From: Adiantum capillus-veneris
Lineage: Eukaryota > Streptophyta > Polypodiopsida > Polypodiales > Pteridaceae
Length of the DNA stretch: 64,000 nt
Reading direction: 5' to 3'
Assembly (NCBI GenBank): GCA_014529385.2
Contig: CM043958.1
Span: 122,172,817-122,236,816 of the forward strand
Notes under the pieces: model-generated
What the model saw: only the letters and a program-made list of their open reading frames with translations
The model's database searches: none
What the model was told of the DNA's origin: nothing
Translations under genes and position numbers: made by a program
Shown here: positions 54,837 through 64,000 of the stretch, one piece after another
Position numbering within the stretch: the first letter of the stretch is position 1
Layout of the letters: the number at the start of each line of letters is the position of its first letter

Positions 54837-55860
54837 ATGGCTGACAACAACAACACAGATGTGTTCAAGATGTTTGTTGCTGAGGACAGGTTGGATGGGG
54901 ACAACTACCCTATATGGGCTTATATGATGCAACATGTTCTTGTGTCAAAGGGTGTCTGGAACATTGTGCAGGGCATTGATGTACGTCCTGGTTCTGAGGA
55001 TGTAGGCGATGTTGAGGATGTTGCAGGTCTTGCTGCAAGGATTGCAGCTGTTAGAGTTGTTTTGCCTACGGCAGAACAAGCTCGTTGGGATGTTAAGGAT
55101 GCGCAGGCTCATGCATTGATTGCGTTGTCTGTGAAGTGCACCATTGTTCCTCACATCCGTTCAGCAAAATCTGCAAAACAGGCTTGGGATATTTTAGCAG
55201 GTCTTTATGCAAGCCGCCATGAGGCTAAAATTGCTTTGCTGCGTAAAGAGCTGGAGTCGAAGATTATGCATGAGGAAGATGATATGGACACTTTCCTTGC
55301 TAGTGTCAAGGATATCAATGAGCAGCTTATTTCTGCAGGTGAAGTCATTTCAGATAGTTCCCTTGTGCAGACTGTTCTTGATGCCTTACCAGATTCTTAC
55401 TAGACTTTTGCTAGTACTTGGAGACTTATGACCCAAGGAAATCCTGAAATTGTCAAGTTTGATGCATTATACACATTGTTGTTGCAAGAGTCACTTTCCA
55501 GAAAAAACAGGACTAGGCAGTGTGCAGTTGAACAGGCTTTTATTGCTTCTCAAAGAAAGGGTGGTAACAGTAATGCAGCCACTTCTTATGGTTCTGCTGC
55601 GAGTGGCAAAAATTCTGTTCATAATGCTTCTGTTGGCAGCACTTCGTCTGGCAATTCTGGTGATAAGGGCAAAAAGAAGATGTGTTGCCATTATTGTAAA
55701 GCCAATGATCACTTGATCAAGTCGTGTCCTAAGTTGAAGGCCAAAGAGGCTAAGAAGAAAGAGGGTGGTTCCACTGCAAATGCTGGTTCCACTACAAATG
55801 CAGCCATTGTTGAGTCTTCTGTGAAAGAAGACTGTAATGCTGATGTTGATGTAGAATGGG
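54837..55860 (+). pseudogene. Copia A2 gag
   Basis: Starts at ATG 54837 (MADNNNTDVFKMFVAEDRLD), chosen because A1 has the same start at 10315 and the context CCATGG is good. Gag blocks: LDGDNYPIWAYMMQHVLVSK near residue 22, VWNIVQGIDVRPG near 43, SAKSAKQAWDILAGLYASRH near 112, then the alpha-helical KIALLRKELESKIMHEEDDM and ISAGEVISDSSLVQTVLDAL. A TAG at 55401 replaces the Gln codon found in A1. The frame then continues through the zinc knuckle CCHYCKANDHLIKSC (CX2CX4HX4C) and a Lys-rich tail. Gag binds and packages the RNA. Confidence 0.95.
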
Positions 55861-56939
55861 CTTTTAGCGCAGAATGCACTTACAATCCTGATGTCCATGA
55901 TGCATGCTTGTCAGTTGCTGCAGATTCACATGTGTGGTATTTCGACAATGGTGCTACAAAGCACATTACCTCACATCGTGAATTGTTTACCTCTCTCGAG
56001 TCTGTCCCTCATGGGAATTCAGTCACTTGTGCCAACAACACCTCTTATCCAGTTCAGGGAGTTGGAAAGATTGTGCTCATTGCTACTAATGGCAGGTCCT
56101 TCACACTTGTTGATGCACTTTATGTACCTGGGATCAAGAAGAATCTCTTGTCTGTATCCACACTTGCTAGACTTGGACTTGTAGTCAAATTTGTGGATGA
56201 CAAATGTATAGTTCATTATCTCAATTTCGGTGATGAAATTGTTGCATCTGGGCTTTTGTGTCGTGGGTTGTATAAGCTCACTTTGTATGACAAGTGTGAA
56301 CAAAATTTTGCAAATGTTGTTGCAGATTCAAGGGCTATTTCAGATGCAAAACTTTGGCATGCACGTTTTGGTCATCTGAATTTTGCAAGTTTGCTGCGTT
56401 TGCAGAAATCTGATATGGTTGCTTCTTTGCCACCTCTTGAAGCACCTGTCATTTTGGGTAAGATGCAGCGTTCTAAGTTTCCAAAGGATGGTTCAGTTCG
56501 GGCCACATGCAAGTTGCAGCTTGTGCATAGTGATGTTTGTGGGCCCATGCAAACTCCGTCCTTGGGCAATTACCTGTACTTCGTGACTTTCATTGATGAT
56601 TACTCTAGGCATGCATGGGTATTTCCGCTTAAAGCGAAGTCCAAAGTTTTTATGTGCTTCAAACAATTTATGGCTATGGCTGAAAATGTCTCGAAATGTA
56701 CTATGGGCACCCTCCGTTCCGATCGGGGGGGGGAGTATATGTCTCATGAATTTAATGCATTTCTAGCTAGTCGTGGGATAAAACACCAATGTACAGTGCC
56801 TTATACACCTCAGCAAAATGGTGTTGCTGAGAGGAAAAACAGGTCACTGACGGAAATGGCACGATGTATGGTCAAAAGTCAAGCTTTGCCACATTCTTTT
56901 TGGCTTGAGGCCATTTATGTGTGCCACTTATATACTTAA
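55861..56939 (+). pseudogene. Copia A2 protease and integrase
   Basis: Same frame as gag. Protease: SHVWYFDNGATKHITSHREL with active-site D-N-G-A (GAC at 55944), a known variant of D-S-G-A. Pre-integrase: VDALYVPGIKKNLLSVSTLA. Integrase zinc region: LWHARFGHLNFASLLRLQKS has both His residues, but the CxxC that should follow is missing because 21 bp (KHVCEGC in A1) are deleted at 56450. The core keeps [37 protein letters not shown] and TPQQNGVAERKNRSL, so the DDE residues are present. A one-base insertion near 56915 shifts the frame after SFWLEAI. Confidence 0.95.
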
Positions 56940-58269
56940 CAGGTGTCCTACGAAAGCTTTGCAGTCTATTACTCCATATGAAGCATGGCATGATAGAAAG
57001 CCTTCTATTGAGCACATGCGTGTTTTTGGATGTTTGGCATATGCTTTGGTGCCACAAGTGCAGCGCAGAAAATTGGATGATAAGGCTATCAAATGTATTT
57101 TTGTTGGTTATAGTGCTGAAAGCAAAGGTTACAGGTTGTATCATCCGCAAACAAAACGTATTCTGGTTTCTCGGGATGTAGTGTTTGTGGAAGATTCTGT
57201 TCAGCCCTTGCTGTCATGTACTAGAGACAGTAATGTAAGCTCACAGGACATTTATGACACTTTGTTGCCTCTTTTCAGTGCTGGAAATATGAATGTAAGT
57301 TCCAATGAGGAAAATGTACAGCCTATGGGGGTTTCTGAAAATGTTTTAAATCAGCCTATTACTGATGCAAATGTACATGATGTACTTGATGAGGAAAGGG
57401 CTGAAAATGAGCAGGCTAGAGGTATGCCAAAATGGCTGGTGCACACTTTGCGCGATAGTAAATTGGATGCACCTTTGTCTAGTCGTACTCGTTCAGGCTC
57501 TCGCCATGCATCTTATGCATCAGATTGTTATGCTTTGGCTGTGTCTAGTTTACATGATGTTGAGGAGCCTCTATCTTTTGATGAAGCACAGAATTCAGAA
57601 AATTGGATGGCTGCCATGCAATCAGAATATGATGCACTTAGAGAAAATGATACATGGACTTTGTGTGATTTGCCTCCTGGCAAAAAGGCCATTGGTAAGA
57701 AGTGGGTTTACAAGTTGAAACGCAAGCCGGATGGTGAGATCGGTCGCCATAAGGCTCGACTTGTTGCAAAAGGTTATGCACAGCAAAAAGGCATAGACTA
57801 TGAAGAGACTTTTGCTCCCACTTGTCGTATGACTACTGTGCGTTTTCTATGTGCATTGGCAGCTCATTTTGGTTGGGATGTACATCAATCAGACATTGTT
57901 ACTGCTTTCTTGAATGGTGACATATTTGAGGAAGTTTATGTAACGCAGCCTCACGGTTTTGTCATAAAAGGACAAGAGGACAAAGTGTGCAAATGTAACA
58001 AGGCTTTGTATGGGTTGAAGCAATCTCCTCATGCTTGGTATGAGAAAGCTGACACTCATTTGGTCAAACAAGGCTTTCGTAACAGTCCAACAGAAAGCAC
58101 ATTGTATGTAAAGCGTGAGGGTGATGTACTTCTCATTGTGGTTCTTTATGTTGATGATTTGTTGATCACTGGACCAAATGAGAGACATATTGCTGAATTT
58201 AAGGCTGATTTGAATGCTACTTTCAAGATGAAAGATTTGGGGCTGTTGCATCATTATTTGGGTATATAG
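56905..58269 (+). pseudogene. Copia A2 integrase end and reverse transcriptase
   Basis: After the frameshift the frame continues CATYILNRCPTKALQSITPY, VFGCLAYALVPQVQRRKLDD and VGYSAESKGYRLYHPQ, then a variable acidic region and [79 protein letters not shown] and the catalytic LYVDDLLITGPN (YVDD 58147-58158, intact). It ends HHYLGI at a TAG (58267) where A1 has GTG for Val. RT would copy the RNA; only this one codon blocks the frame here. Confidence 0.95.
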
Positions 58270-59103
58270 TTTAAGCAGTGTGATGGTGGTATTGCCTTGT
58301 GTCAGAAAAGTTACATAGAGACATTGCTATGTAAGTTTGGACTTGAGGATTGCAAACCTATTGCCACTCCCATGGAAACAGGTTTGAAGTTGAGTCTACA
58401 TGATGCTGATGATCCTGCTGATGTCACTCTTTACCAAACTGTTGTTGGCTGCCTCATTTATGTATGCAACACGAGGCCGGATATTCAGTTTGCAGTCTCC
58501 CTGGTCAGCAGATTTATGCATAGCCCAGGGTCTAAGCATTGGCAAGCTATCAAGAGGATTTTCCGCTACCTTAGTGGCACTTTACATCTTGGCTTGTTTT
58601 ATCCCAAGGGGGGATCATTGCCGCCAGACTTACATGCTTTTTCGGACTCAGATTGGGCTGGTTGTTTTGACACGCAAGTGTCCACAAGTGGTTTTTGTTT
58701 CATGCTTGGCAGTTCATGTATATCATGGTTGAGCAAGAAGCAACCTACTGTGGCCACTTCGAGTTGTGAGGCTGAGTACAGGGCAGTCTTCACAGCTACG
58801 GTTGAGTGTGTATGGCTCAGACGCCTTATGGCTGATTTGGGTGTTGGACAGGACACTGCCAACACTATCTACACTGACAGTCAGAGCGCATTGGCAGTTG
58901 CGAGGAACCCAGTTTTTCATGCTCGCACAAAGCACATTGAGGTGCATTACCACTATGTCAGGGAGAGGGTCTCAGCAGGAGAGATCAGCTTGGCTTATGT
59001 GCCAACACAGGACAACCTTGCAGATCTTTTCACAAAGGCATTGTCTCGTGAGAAGCTTGAAGCTTTCCGCAAAGCTTTGGGCTTACTCCCCTTTGTGGAC
59101 TGA
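58270..59103 (+). pseudogene. Copia A2 RT end and RNase H
   Basis: Same frame as the previous piece after the TAG. It reads FKQCDGGIALCQKSYIETLL, DCKPIATPMETGLKLSLHDA, YQTVVGCLIYVCNTRPDIQF, then RNase H: AFSDSDWAGCFDTQVSTSGF, ATSSCEAEYRAVFTATVECV, IYTDSQSALAVARNPVFHAR and the C-terminal VPTQDNLADLFTKALSREKL. All RNase H acidic residues (D, E, D) are present. The natural stop TGA lies at 59101-59103. RNase H removes RNA during cDNA synthesis. Confidence 0.95.
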
Positions 59104-59178
59104 TCCTGTCCTCAGGGCATGGCACTTCCCTTTACTCATGTGCCAGCTCTCATTCACCGCATCACTCCAGGGGGGATT

Positions 59179-59405
59179 TGTTACCATATACATGTGGTAG
59201 TGATGTGTGTGAACACACTAGGACCGTCAGGGCATTTTTTCCCTCTTTAGGAGGTTTTTCCCCCCGTGCATTGTATATACGCCCATCACTCTAGGGCTAT
59301 CAATATTTCCATTGCACACTAAGTAACTCTCTCTCTATCGTGTGCCTTGAGCTTCCTTCGTCTTCTCCAAGATGTGTGTGTTTCTCTGCAACCCTAATTC
59401 CAACA
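59179..59405 (+). repeat. Copia A2 3' LTR
   Basis: 227 bp, preceded by the polypurine tract AGGGGGGATT (59169-59178) and followed by GGCAC at 59406-59410. Differences from the 5' LTR include CCG/TCA, ATC/ATA, ATTG/ATCG and AGC/AGA. Confidence 0.97.
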
Positions 59406-59410
59406 GGCAC

Positions 59411-60271
59411 AGCCATGCCACATGCTCTCTATCTCTTCTCTTGCATGCCCTTGCTCTTTATTTTTTTCAAAACCCACAATACGTGGGTGATAGTATAATA
59501 AAATGCAAAAAAACTTCATCCACATCCATGCTCAACACGAGCCACATATAAGGATCCATATATCAGACAACTGACCCATCACAGAACAACCAATAGACCC
59601 CAACCATCATATACATTATAGGGAAGCCATCCCTAGAAGTTAGAAGAACCATACACCTAGAGGGCACCAAACAGTGGTTGAGCCGCCCTTGGAGGAACCA
59701 ACCCAACCTAGACTAGGTGAGCTTTTGCCCCTAAAGGAGCATGAAGTAGGCCTTCTCTAGGCCTATCTTTCCAAAAATGGAGGAGGTTTGAGAGGGAGGG
59801 ATTTAGTAGTATCATTGCCAACCAGATCCTCCAAACTCCGAGAAAATCCCTGTTGTGAGGATGCACGCCACACGTTTGTTGTTGACACCGCCAAAGACGA
59901 AGTCTGAGGCACCTCCATGCTCCCTTGCAACGATGTCCAACCACGAGAAAACACTATTCACTTTTGCATTTGGTACAAAAAGAGAGAGAGAAAGTAAGAA
60001 GAAAACTATAATCACTTTTGAATCTACTACAAAAAGAGAGTAGGTGTGCCAAACTGTTTTGGATGTGCATTATTTATAGGAATCTACGCAAATGCCCAGA
60101 GGGTCATTGAGGAAATAAAACGATGTAGATGACATGTGCAGGGGAAAATGAAAAATAATGAGACAACGTTCATGAGCGGGCCATGAGAGAGGAAGGAAAA
60201 TGACATGCAATTTGGGGTTTGACAGGCAGCATGATGGGAGGGTAGCACGAGTTGTGGTAAATGCTATGTAG

Positions 60272-60272
<1 letters not shown>
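59411..60272. other. Unassigned sequence
   Basis: No known domain. Short GA runs near 59980 and 60034. Confidence 0.4.
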
Positions 60273-60316
<44 letters not shown>

Positions 60317-60337
60317 ATATGTAACTATATATACATA

Positions 60338-60412
<75 letters not shown>

Positions 60413-60430
60413 TTATGTATGTATGTATGT
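60273..60430. repeat. Compound microsatellite (CT)n, (GT)n, (AT)n, (ATGT)n
   Basis: CT run 60273-60314, GT run 60339-60363, AT run 60364-60387 and an ATGT/GTAT run to about 60430. Confidence 0.96.
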
Positions 60431-61788
60431 ATATTTTTAGCACGATAAAACTTTTATCGATATGGTGGTGGAAACAGTAGTGATTTTGTAGGGAAAGCAT
60501 TGAGTGGAAATAGCTCAGGTTTGCCATGGCTACTCCTATGCCAGTCCTACCTCCTGCCCATTGGAATGTGCTCAGAGTCCTTGTATCTTTGTCCTTTGAA
60601 TGGGTAAAAATTTTGACGGTGCCAACAACTTCTCATGTCTACATTTGTCGCAGCTAATCATGATAAGGTGAGGATGGGAATGGGAGGATGTATACGCATG
60701 TGGAGCGGGGTAGAAAACCAAGGAAGGGAGCCTCCATCATCGTTGGAAGCAAGAGCTTGGCGAGGATGCATTTGCAGCAGCAAGGCACGAAACTGATGGG
60801 GGTGTCTGTGTGCATGAGAACAGGGTGAAATGGGGACCTTTTACTTTTCCCAAAAGAATGAGAGGGAATCTGGGCCTTAAATTAAGGACTAACTTTAAAT
60901 TTTGAGCCAATAAATAAGTGGCCAAAATCTTTGAAGTTGTTCTATTTAGGTACAATCTCATGAGATGCTCCTTATGACCTAGAGGTGAAAAAGGGTGGAG
61001 ATGACACGTGGAGGAGAGAGAGAAAGATGTCGTAAACATCCAAATGTCGAGATATTCTTCTATTTTTTGAAAGTTGAAATATTTGTCTCTTTTTTGAGAG
61101 AATACATCCAGTGGGTATTGTACGTCAGTGCCAATCCGCAAGGGAGAACGCGATTGTGAGCCTCAATGGACAGGTGAGAGCATGTGTAGCACAGGAGGTA
61201 TGTCATGGCAGAGACGGAGAGTGAGCGTGGAAGAGGGGGAGTTGGGGGGACAATGGCTTGCAAGCAGGGAATGTGACATATATGCTAGGCTGCACATATA
61301 GGAATTGCACTTCAAAACTTAAGAACTTGGGAACGCACACATGAAGGACATAGCATATGGTGAATGAGGATGGCATTTGTGCAATAGCAAGGCCAAAGTG
61401 TGGAGGTGTAGGCGTCATGTGCATGGTGTATCTTGTGACTTGGGTGTAGGATGAACAAGGTACTGGCAACTAGCTATGAACATTGTAGCTTGTGGCTCGA
61501 ATGCAAGACGGGCAATGAGTGCATGAAAATCGGGCCTTGCTTGACTTTTCCTAGTTTTGGGAGGGCCCTTCCTTCTCTACCACACTCCCGCGCCATTTGG
61601 TGGCTCCACCACTTTCCCACTTCTTCACCATTTTCGCATTTCCTAGTTCAGCTTTAAAAAAGAGATTCAAAATTGGTAGCACATAATAGGCTTACCCTCC
61701 CAAAGAATTTTTAAAAATGAAAGCCTATTAAAACCTCCCTCAAAGATTTGCGTCGGAGCACATCCTGTGGGGGAGTTTTTTTTTTAAA
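60431..61788. other. Unassigned sequence
   Basis: Mixed composition. Minus frames at 60737-61141 and 61203-61469 have no known domain. Confidence 0.4.
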
Positions 61789-61813
61789 CTCTCTCTCTCT
61801 CTCTCTCTCTCTC
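61789..61813. repeat. (CT)n microsatellite, short
   Basis: 25-bp CT run. Confidence 0.95.
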
Positions 61814-61904
61814 ACCTACTAACTATGCTACTCGCTCCAACTCCACTCAATTACACTAGTACAACGGCGCCGCCTTCGGCAGTGCCTGGACAGACACCAT
61901 CACT

Positions 61905-62225
61905 TAGCATCTACCGAAAAACGCCCAAGCCTCCTTGGTCCTGCCCAGGTTGGGCATATCTTGCAATTAGTGCATTCCAAGAGAGGACATCCTGGACATG
62001 GAGCACCTCAAGCACCTTTCGTGCTTTATGAAGTGCACCACATTTGGCATACATGTTGATCGAGGCAGTTTCAAGCATAACGTCACATTCGTCGAAAACA
62101 ACCCAAAGCTCCTTGGCCCTCCTGTCTAGGTTAGGCATATCCTGTAGTCAATGCTTTTCAAGAGATGACATCCCGGGCAGGAAGCTACTCAAGCTACTGA
62201 AGTACAACGGTAAGGCTTTGGGCAG
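61905..62225 (-). pseudogene. Pentatricopeptide-repeat (PPR) protein fragment, broken
   Basis: Minus strand. The frame 62138-61911 ends with ASINMYAKCGALHKARKVLE, VLHVQDVLSWNALIARYAQP and GQDQGGLGVFR. This is the standard PLS-type PPR pattern (N-x-Y-A-K-C-G-x-L-x-x-A-x-x-V, then D-V-x-S-W-N-A-L-I-x-x-Y-A). Just upstream, in another frame with stops, ARDVIS, KALTTGYA and ALGCFRRM form the preceding motif. PPR proteins bind organellar RNA and act in editing and processing. Only about two motifs survive, with stops and a frame change near 62080. An old gene fragment or processed piece; neither start nor end is visible. Confidence 0.8.
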
Positions 62226-62300
62226 CACCACCACCTTCGGTGGTGCTTAGGCATGGTGGTGCTTAGGCATGCCAACACCATCTGACATAAGCCCTGCATT
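62226..62300. repeat. Short duplication GGTGGTGCTTAGGCAT
   Basis: GGTGGTGCTTAGGCAT occurs twice head to tail at about 62239-62270. Confidence 0.85.

Positions 62301-62301
<1 letters not shown>

Positions 62302-62396
<95 letters not shown>
62302..62396. repeat. (GA)n microsatellite
   Basis: 95-bp GA run, next to the PPR relic. Confidence 0.97.
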
Positions 62397-62398
<2 letters not shown>

Positions 62399-62439
62399 TG
62401 TGCTTGATGCATTTCTCTCTTACCCGTAGACGATGGCAT

Positions 62440-63480
62440 CCTTTCTCTCTGTCTATCTATGGCAAGCTCCACATGTGTCTCGCCCTAATCTGTAGCTTAT
62501 ATGGGCAGTTACAATAGCCATTAGCATGCTCATGTATGCAGCATCAGTGCTACTCTTCTCTAGCATTTGCTTTCTTTCAGAAAGAGGAGGAGTCCCTTCC
62601 CCTATGTTGCATCTACTCTCTGCCATTAGCATATTCATGTATGTAGCATCTGTGTTTCTCTTCTCTAGCAGTTGTCTGGTTCCACAAAGAGGAGTCATTT
62701 CCCATGCATTGCATCTACACTCCGCCAATGTATCAGAACCCATCAATCCCGACCAACTACTACGGTTGTCGCTCTTTGGGAAGAAATGGCTCGTAGGCAG
62801 CATATTACTTTGTATATACTCTCTCTCTCTCTCTCTCTCCTTTCTCTCTCTCGCTAGTGTTTGTCTGCCCATCTAATGTCTTTGCTGCTCTTCTCTAGCA
62901 GTTTCCTGATGTTGTAGGATCTATGGCACGCTCCACCCGTGTCTCCAGGCACAGTGCTACCCTAATCGACAGCTTATATGGGCAATTGAAGTAGCCATTA
63001 GCATGCTCAATATGTATGCAATATTTGTGCTTCTCTTCTCTAGTGGCTGCCCACTTCCACAAAGAGGAGGAGCCGTTTCCCACGTAATGCATCTACTCTA
63101 TGCCAGTGCATCAGAATCCATCATTTTTGAAAAGCTGCTATGATTGCCAAATTTGATGGTGGAGGGTACACAGTTCACAAAGTTACTCGGGTTGTTGTAG
63201 GATCTATGGCAAGCTCCACCTGTGTCTACAGGGGCAGTGCTACCCTAATTGGAAACTCATATGGACAGTTGAAGTAGCCATTGGCATGCTCAATATGTAT
63301 AGAGTATATGTGCTTCTCTTCTCTAGTGGCTGCCTACTTCCACAAAAAGGAGGATTTGTTTCCCTCGTGATGCATCTACTCTATGCCAGTGCATCAAAAC
63401 CCATCATTCCCGACCAGCTGCTACGATTGTCAATTTTGATGGTGGAGGACACACAGTTCACAAAGTTACTCGAGGCAGGC
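62440..63480 (+). repeat. Degenerate ~280-bp repeat, three copies
   Basis: Starts near 62452, 62915 and 63195 share ATCTATGGCA-GCTCCAC, TGTGTCT, GCCCTAAT/ACCCTAAT, CTTATATGGGCA and GTAGCCATTAGCATGCTC, then CTTCTCTTCTCTAG and a CACAAAGAGGAGG stretch and ATGCATCTACTCT. The last two copies are 280 bp apart. The first is expanded by an internal ~107-bp duplication (TAGC-TTCATGTATG-AGCATC, 62519 and 62626) and a CT run (62819-62850). Confidence 0.8.
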
Positions 63481-63725
63481 AGCAAAGGGTGGAGATGAGC
63501 ATTGAGCTAGACCATTGATCACTTTTGGGATGTGTCAATTAGTCCGTAGGGTGCCAAACGTACATCGGTACAAAAGCAAGACGTCCAAAGTCTCGTGGAT
63601 TGTTTGAGACTTTCTTATCAAAGTGGGTTGGGCCTCCCTCTTCTAAAATTTGAAGTTTCACCACCCATTGTGGTGCAATATTGATGCAGAGTTGCTCTCG
63701 AACTACACACACAACATGCGCGTGC
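63481..63725. other. Unassigned sequence
   Basis: No known domain or repeat. Confidence 0.4.
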
Positions 63726-63743
63726 GCACACACACACACACAC

Positions 63744-63775
<32 letters not shown>
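63726..63775. repeat. (CA)n and (GA)n microsatellites
   Basis: CA run 63726-63744 followed by a GA run 63746-63774. Confidence 0.96.
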
Positions 63776-63778
<3 letters not shown>

Positions 63779-63817
63779 CTACATAGCATCAGGAAATGTG
63801 AGAAGAGAGTTGTTGGG

Positions 63818-63863
63818 GGGCCTGTGTGTGTGTGTGTGGAGACGCTGCATGCTTTTACCGTTG

Positions 63864-63910
<47 letters not shown>

Positions 63911-63957
63911 GGCCTCTGTGTGTGTGTGTGTGGAGACGCTACAGTCTTTTTCCGTTG

Positions 63958-64000
<43 letters not shown>
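63818..64000 (+). repeat. Tandem ~92-bp unit with (GT)n and (CT)n, runs off the window
   Basis: GGCCT-TGTGTGTGTGTG, TGGAGACGCT, CTTT-CCGTTGCCTTC and a CT run occur twice (63818-63907 and 63910-64000). The second copy reaches the end of the window. Confidence 0.9.

Larger units (their letters stand above)
54249..59405 (+). mobile_element. Ty1/copia retrotransposon A2, nearly complete
   Basis: 5157-bp element: 227-bp LTRs at both ends, tRNA-Met primer site, leader, gag, protease, integrase, RT, RNase H and polypurine tract CCAGGGGGGA, with perfect GGCAC target duplications. The LTRs differ at about six positions, so it is the youngest element I can date in the window. Gag and pol share one frame. 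Lesions are few: TAG at 55401, a one-base insertion near 56915, TAG at 58267 and an in-frame 21-bp loss at 56450. It is the same family as A1. Confidence 0.97.

Noticed and set aside
55491-58254. Minus-strand frames inside copia A2
   Set aside because: Antisense shadows of gag-pol; no motif.

Overview
This window looks like intergenic, transposon-derived DNA from a land plant with a large, repeat-rich nuclear genome. I recognise no intact cellular gene, rRNA, tRNA, CRISPR array or bacterial-type operon. The case for a plant: several Ty1/copia elements with plant-type gag-pol order and initiator-tRNA-Met primer sites (TGGTATCAGAGC), several degenerate Ty3/gypsy elements, and a broken pentatricopeptide-repeat (PPR) fragment of the plant PLS type near 62 kb. 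The wording of the PPR motif and the many long (CT)n tracts make me lean towards a fern, but that is only an inference.

Layout. 0.4-6.8 kb: decayed minus-strand Ty3/gypsy element (A) whose leader carries four copies of a near-palindromic 18-mer about 284 bp apart. 8.4-9.7 kb: remains of a minus-strand copia element (D), split by a complete plus-strand copia element (A1, 9731-16467, target duplication CTCAT). A1 in turn carries a 1.55-kb solo LTR (11344-12895, target duplication TTTAG). 16.6-21.1 kb: a gypsy-like element (B) with two ~0.93-kb LTRs around a broken gag. 21.2-39.3 kb: a nest. An element-B-like internal region (E, 21.76-22.27 and 36.2-38.7 kb) is split by an LTR of family C (22273-36208). 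That LTR is itself split by a family-C gypsy element (22824-29412) and by a minus-strand copia element (copia C, 30437-36063, target duplication CCCTT).

39.3-54 kb: mostly unassigned AT-rich DNA with tandem and dispersed duplications, microsatellites, oppositely oriented copia fragments (43.8-45.1 kb) and a small element with 31-bp inverted ends (47619-47967). 54249-59405: the youngest-looking copia element (A2, same family as A1), with 227-bp LTRs differing at about six positions and a perfect 5-bp target duplication GGCAC, but with two stop codons, one frameshift and a lost integrase zinc-finger CxxC. 59.4-64 kb: unassigned sequence, microsatellites, the PPR relic and a degenerate ~280-bp repeat array.

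How the parts work together: the retroelements encode gag, protease, integrase, reverse transcriptase and RNase H for copy-and-paste replication, but every copy here is disabled, so any movement would need proteins from elsewhere. (CT)n tracts lie inside LTRs of two families, so retrotransposition probably helped spread these microsatellites. I found no convincing new biological system. The best leads are the periodic palindromes in the gypsy A leader, the inverted-repeat element at 47.6 kb, and an unidentified reading-frame relic at 39.6-41.1 kb. All boundaries and comparisons were made by eye.
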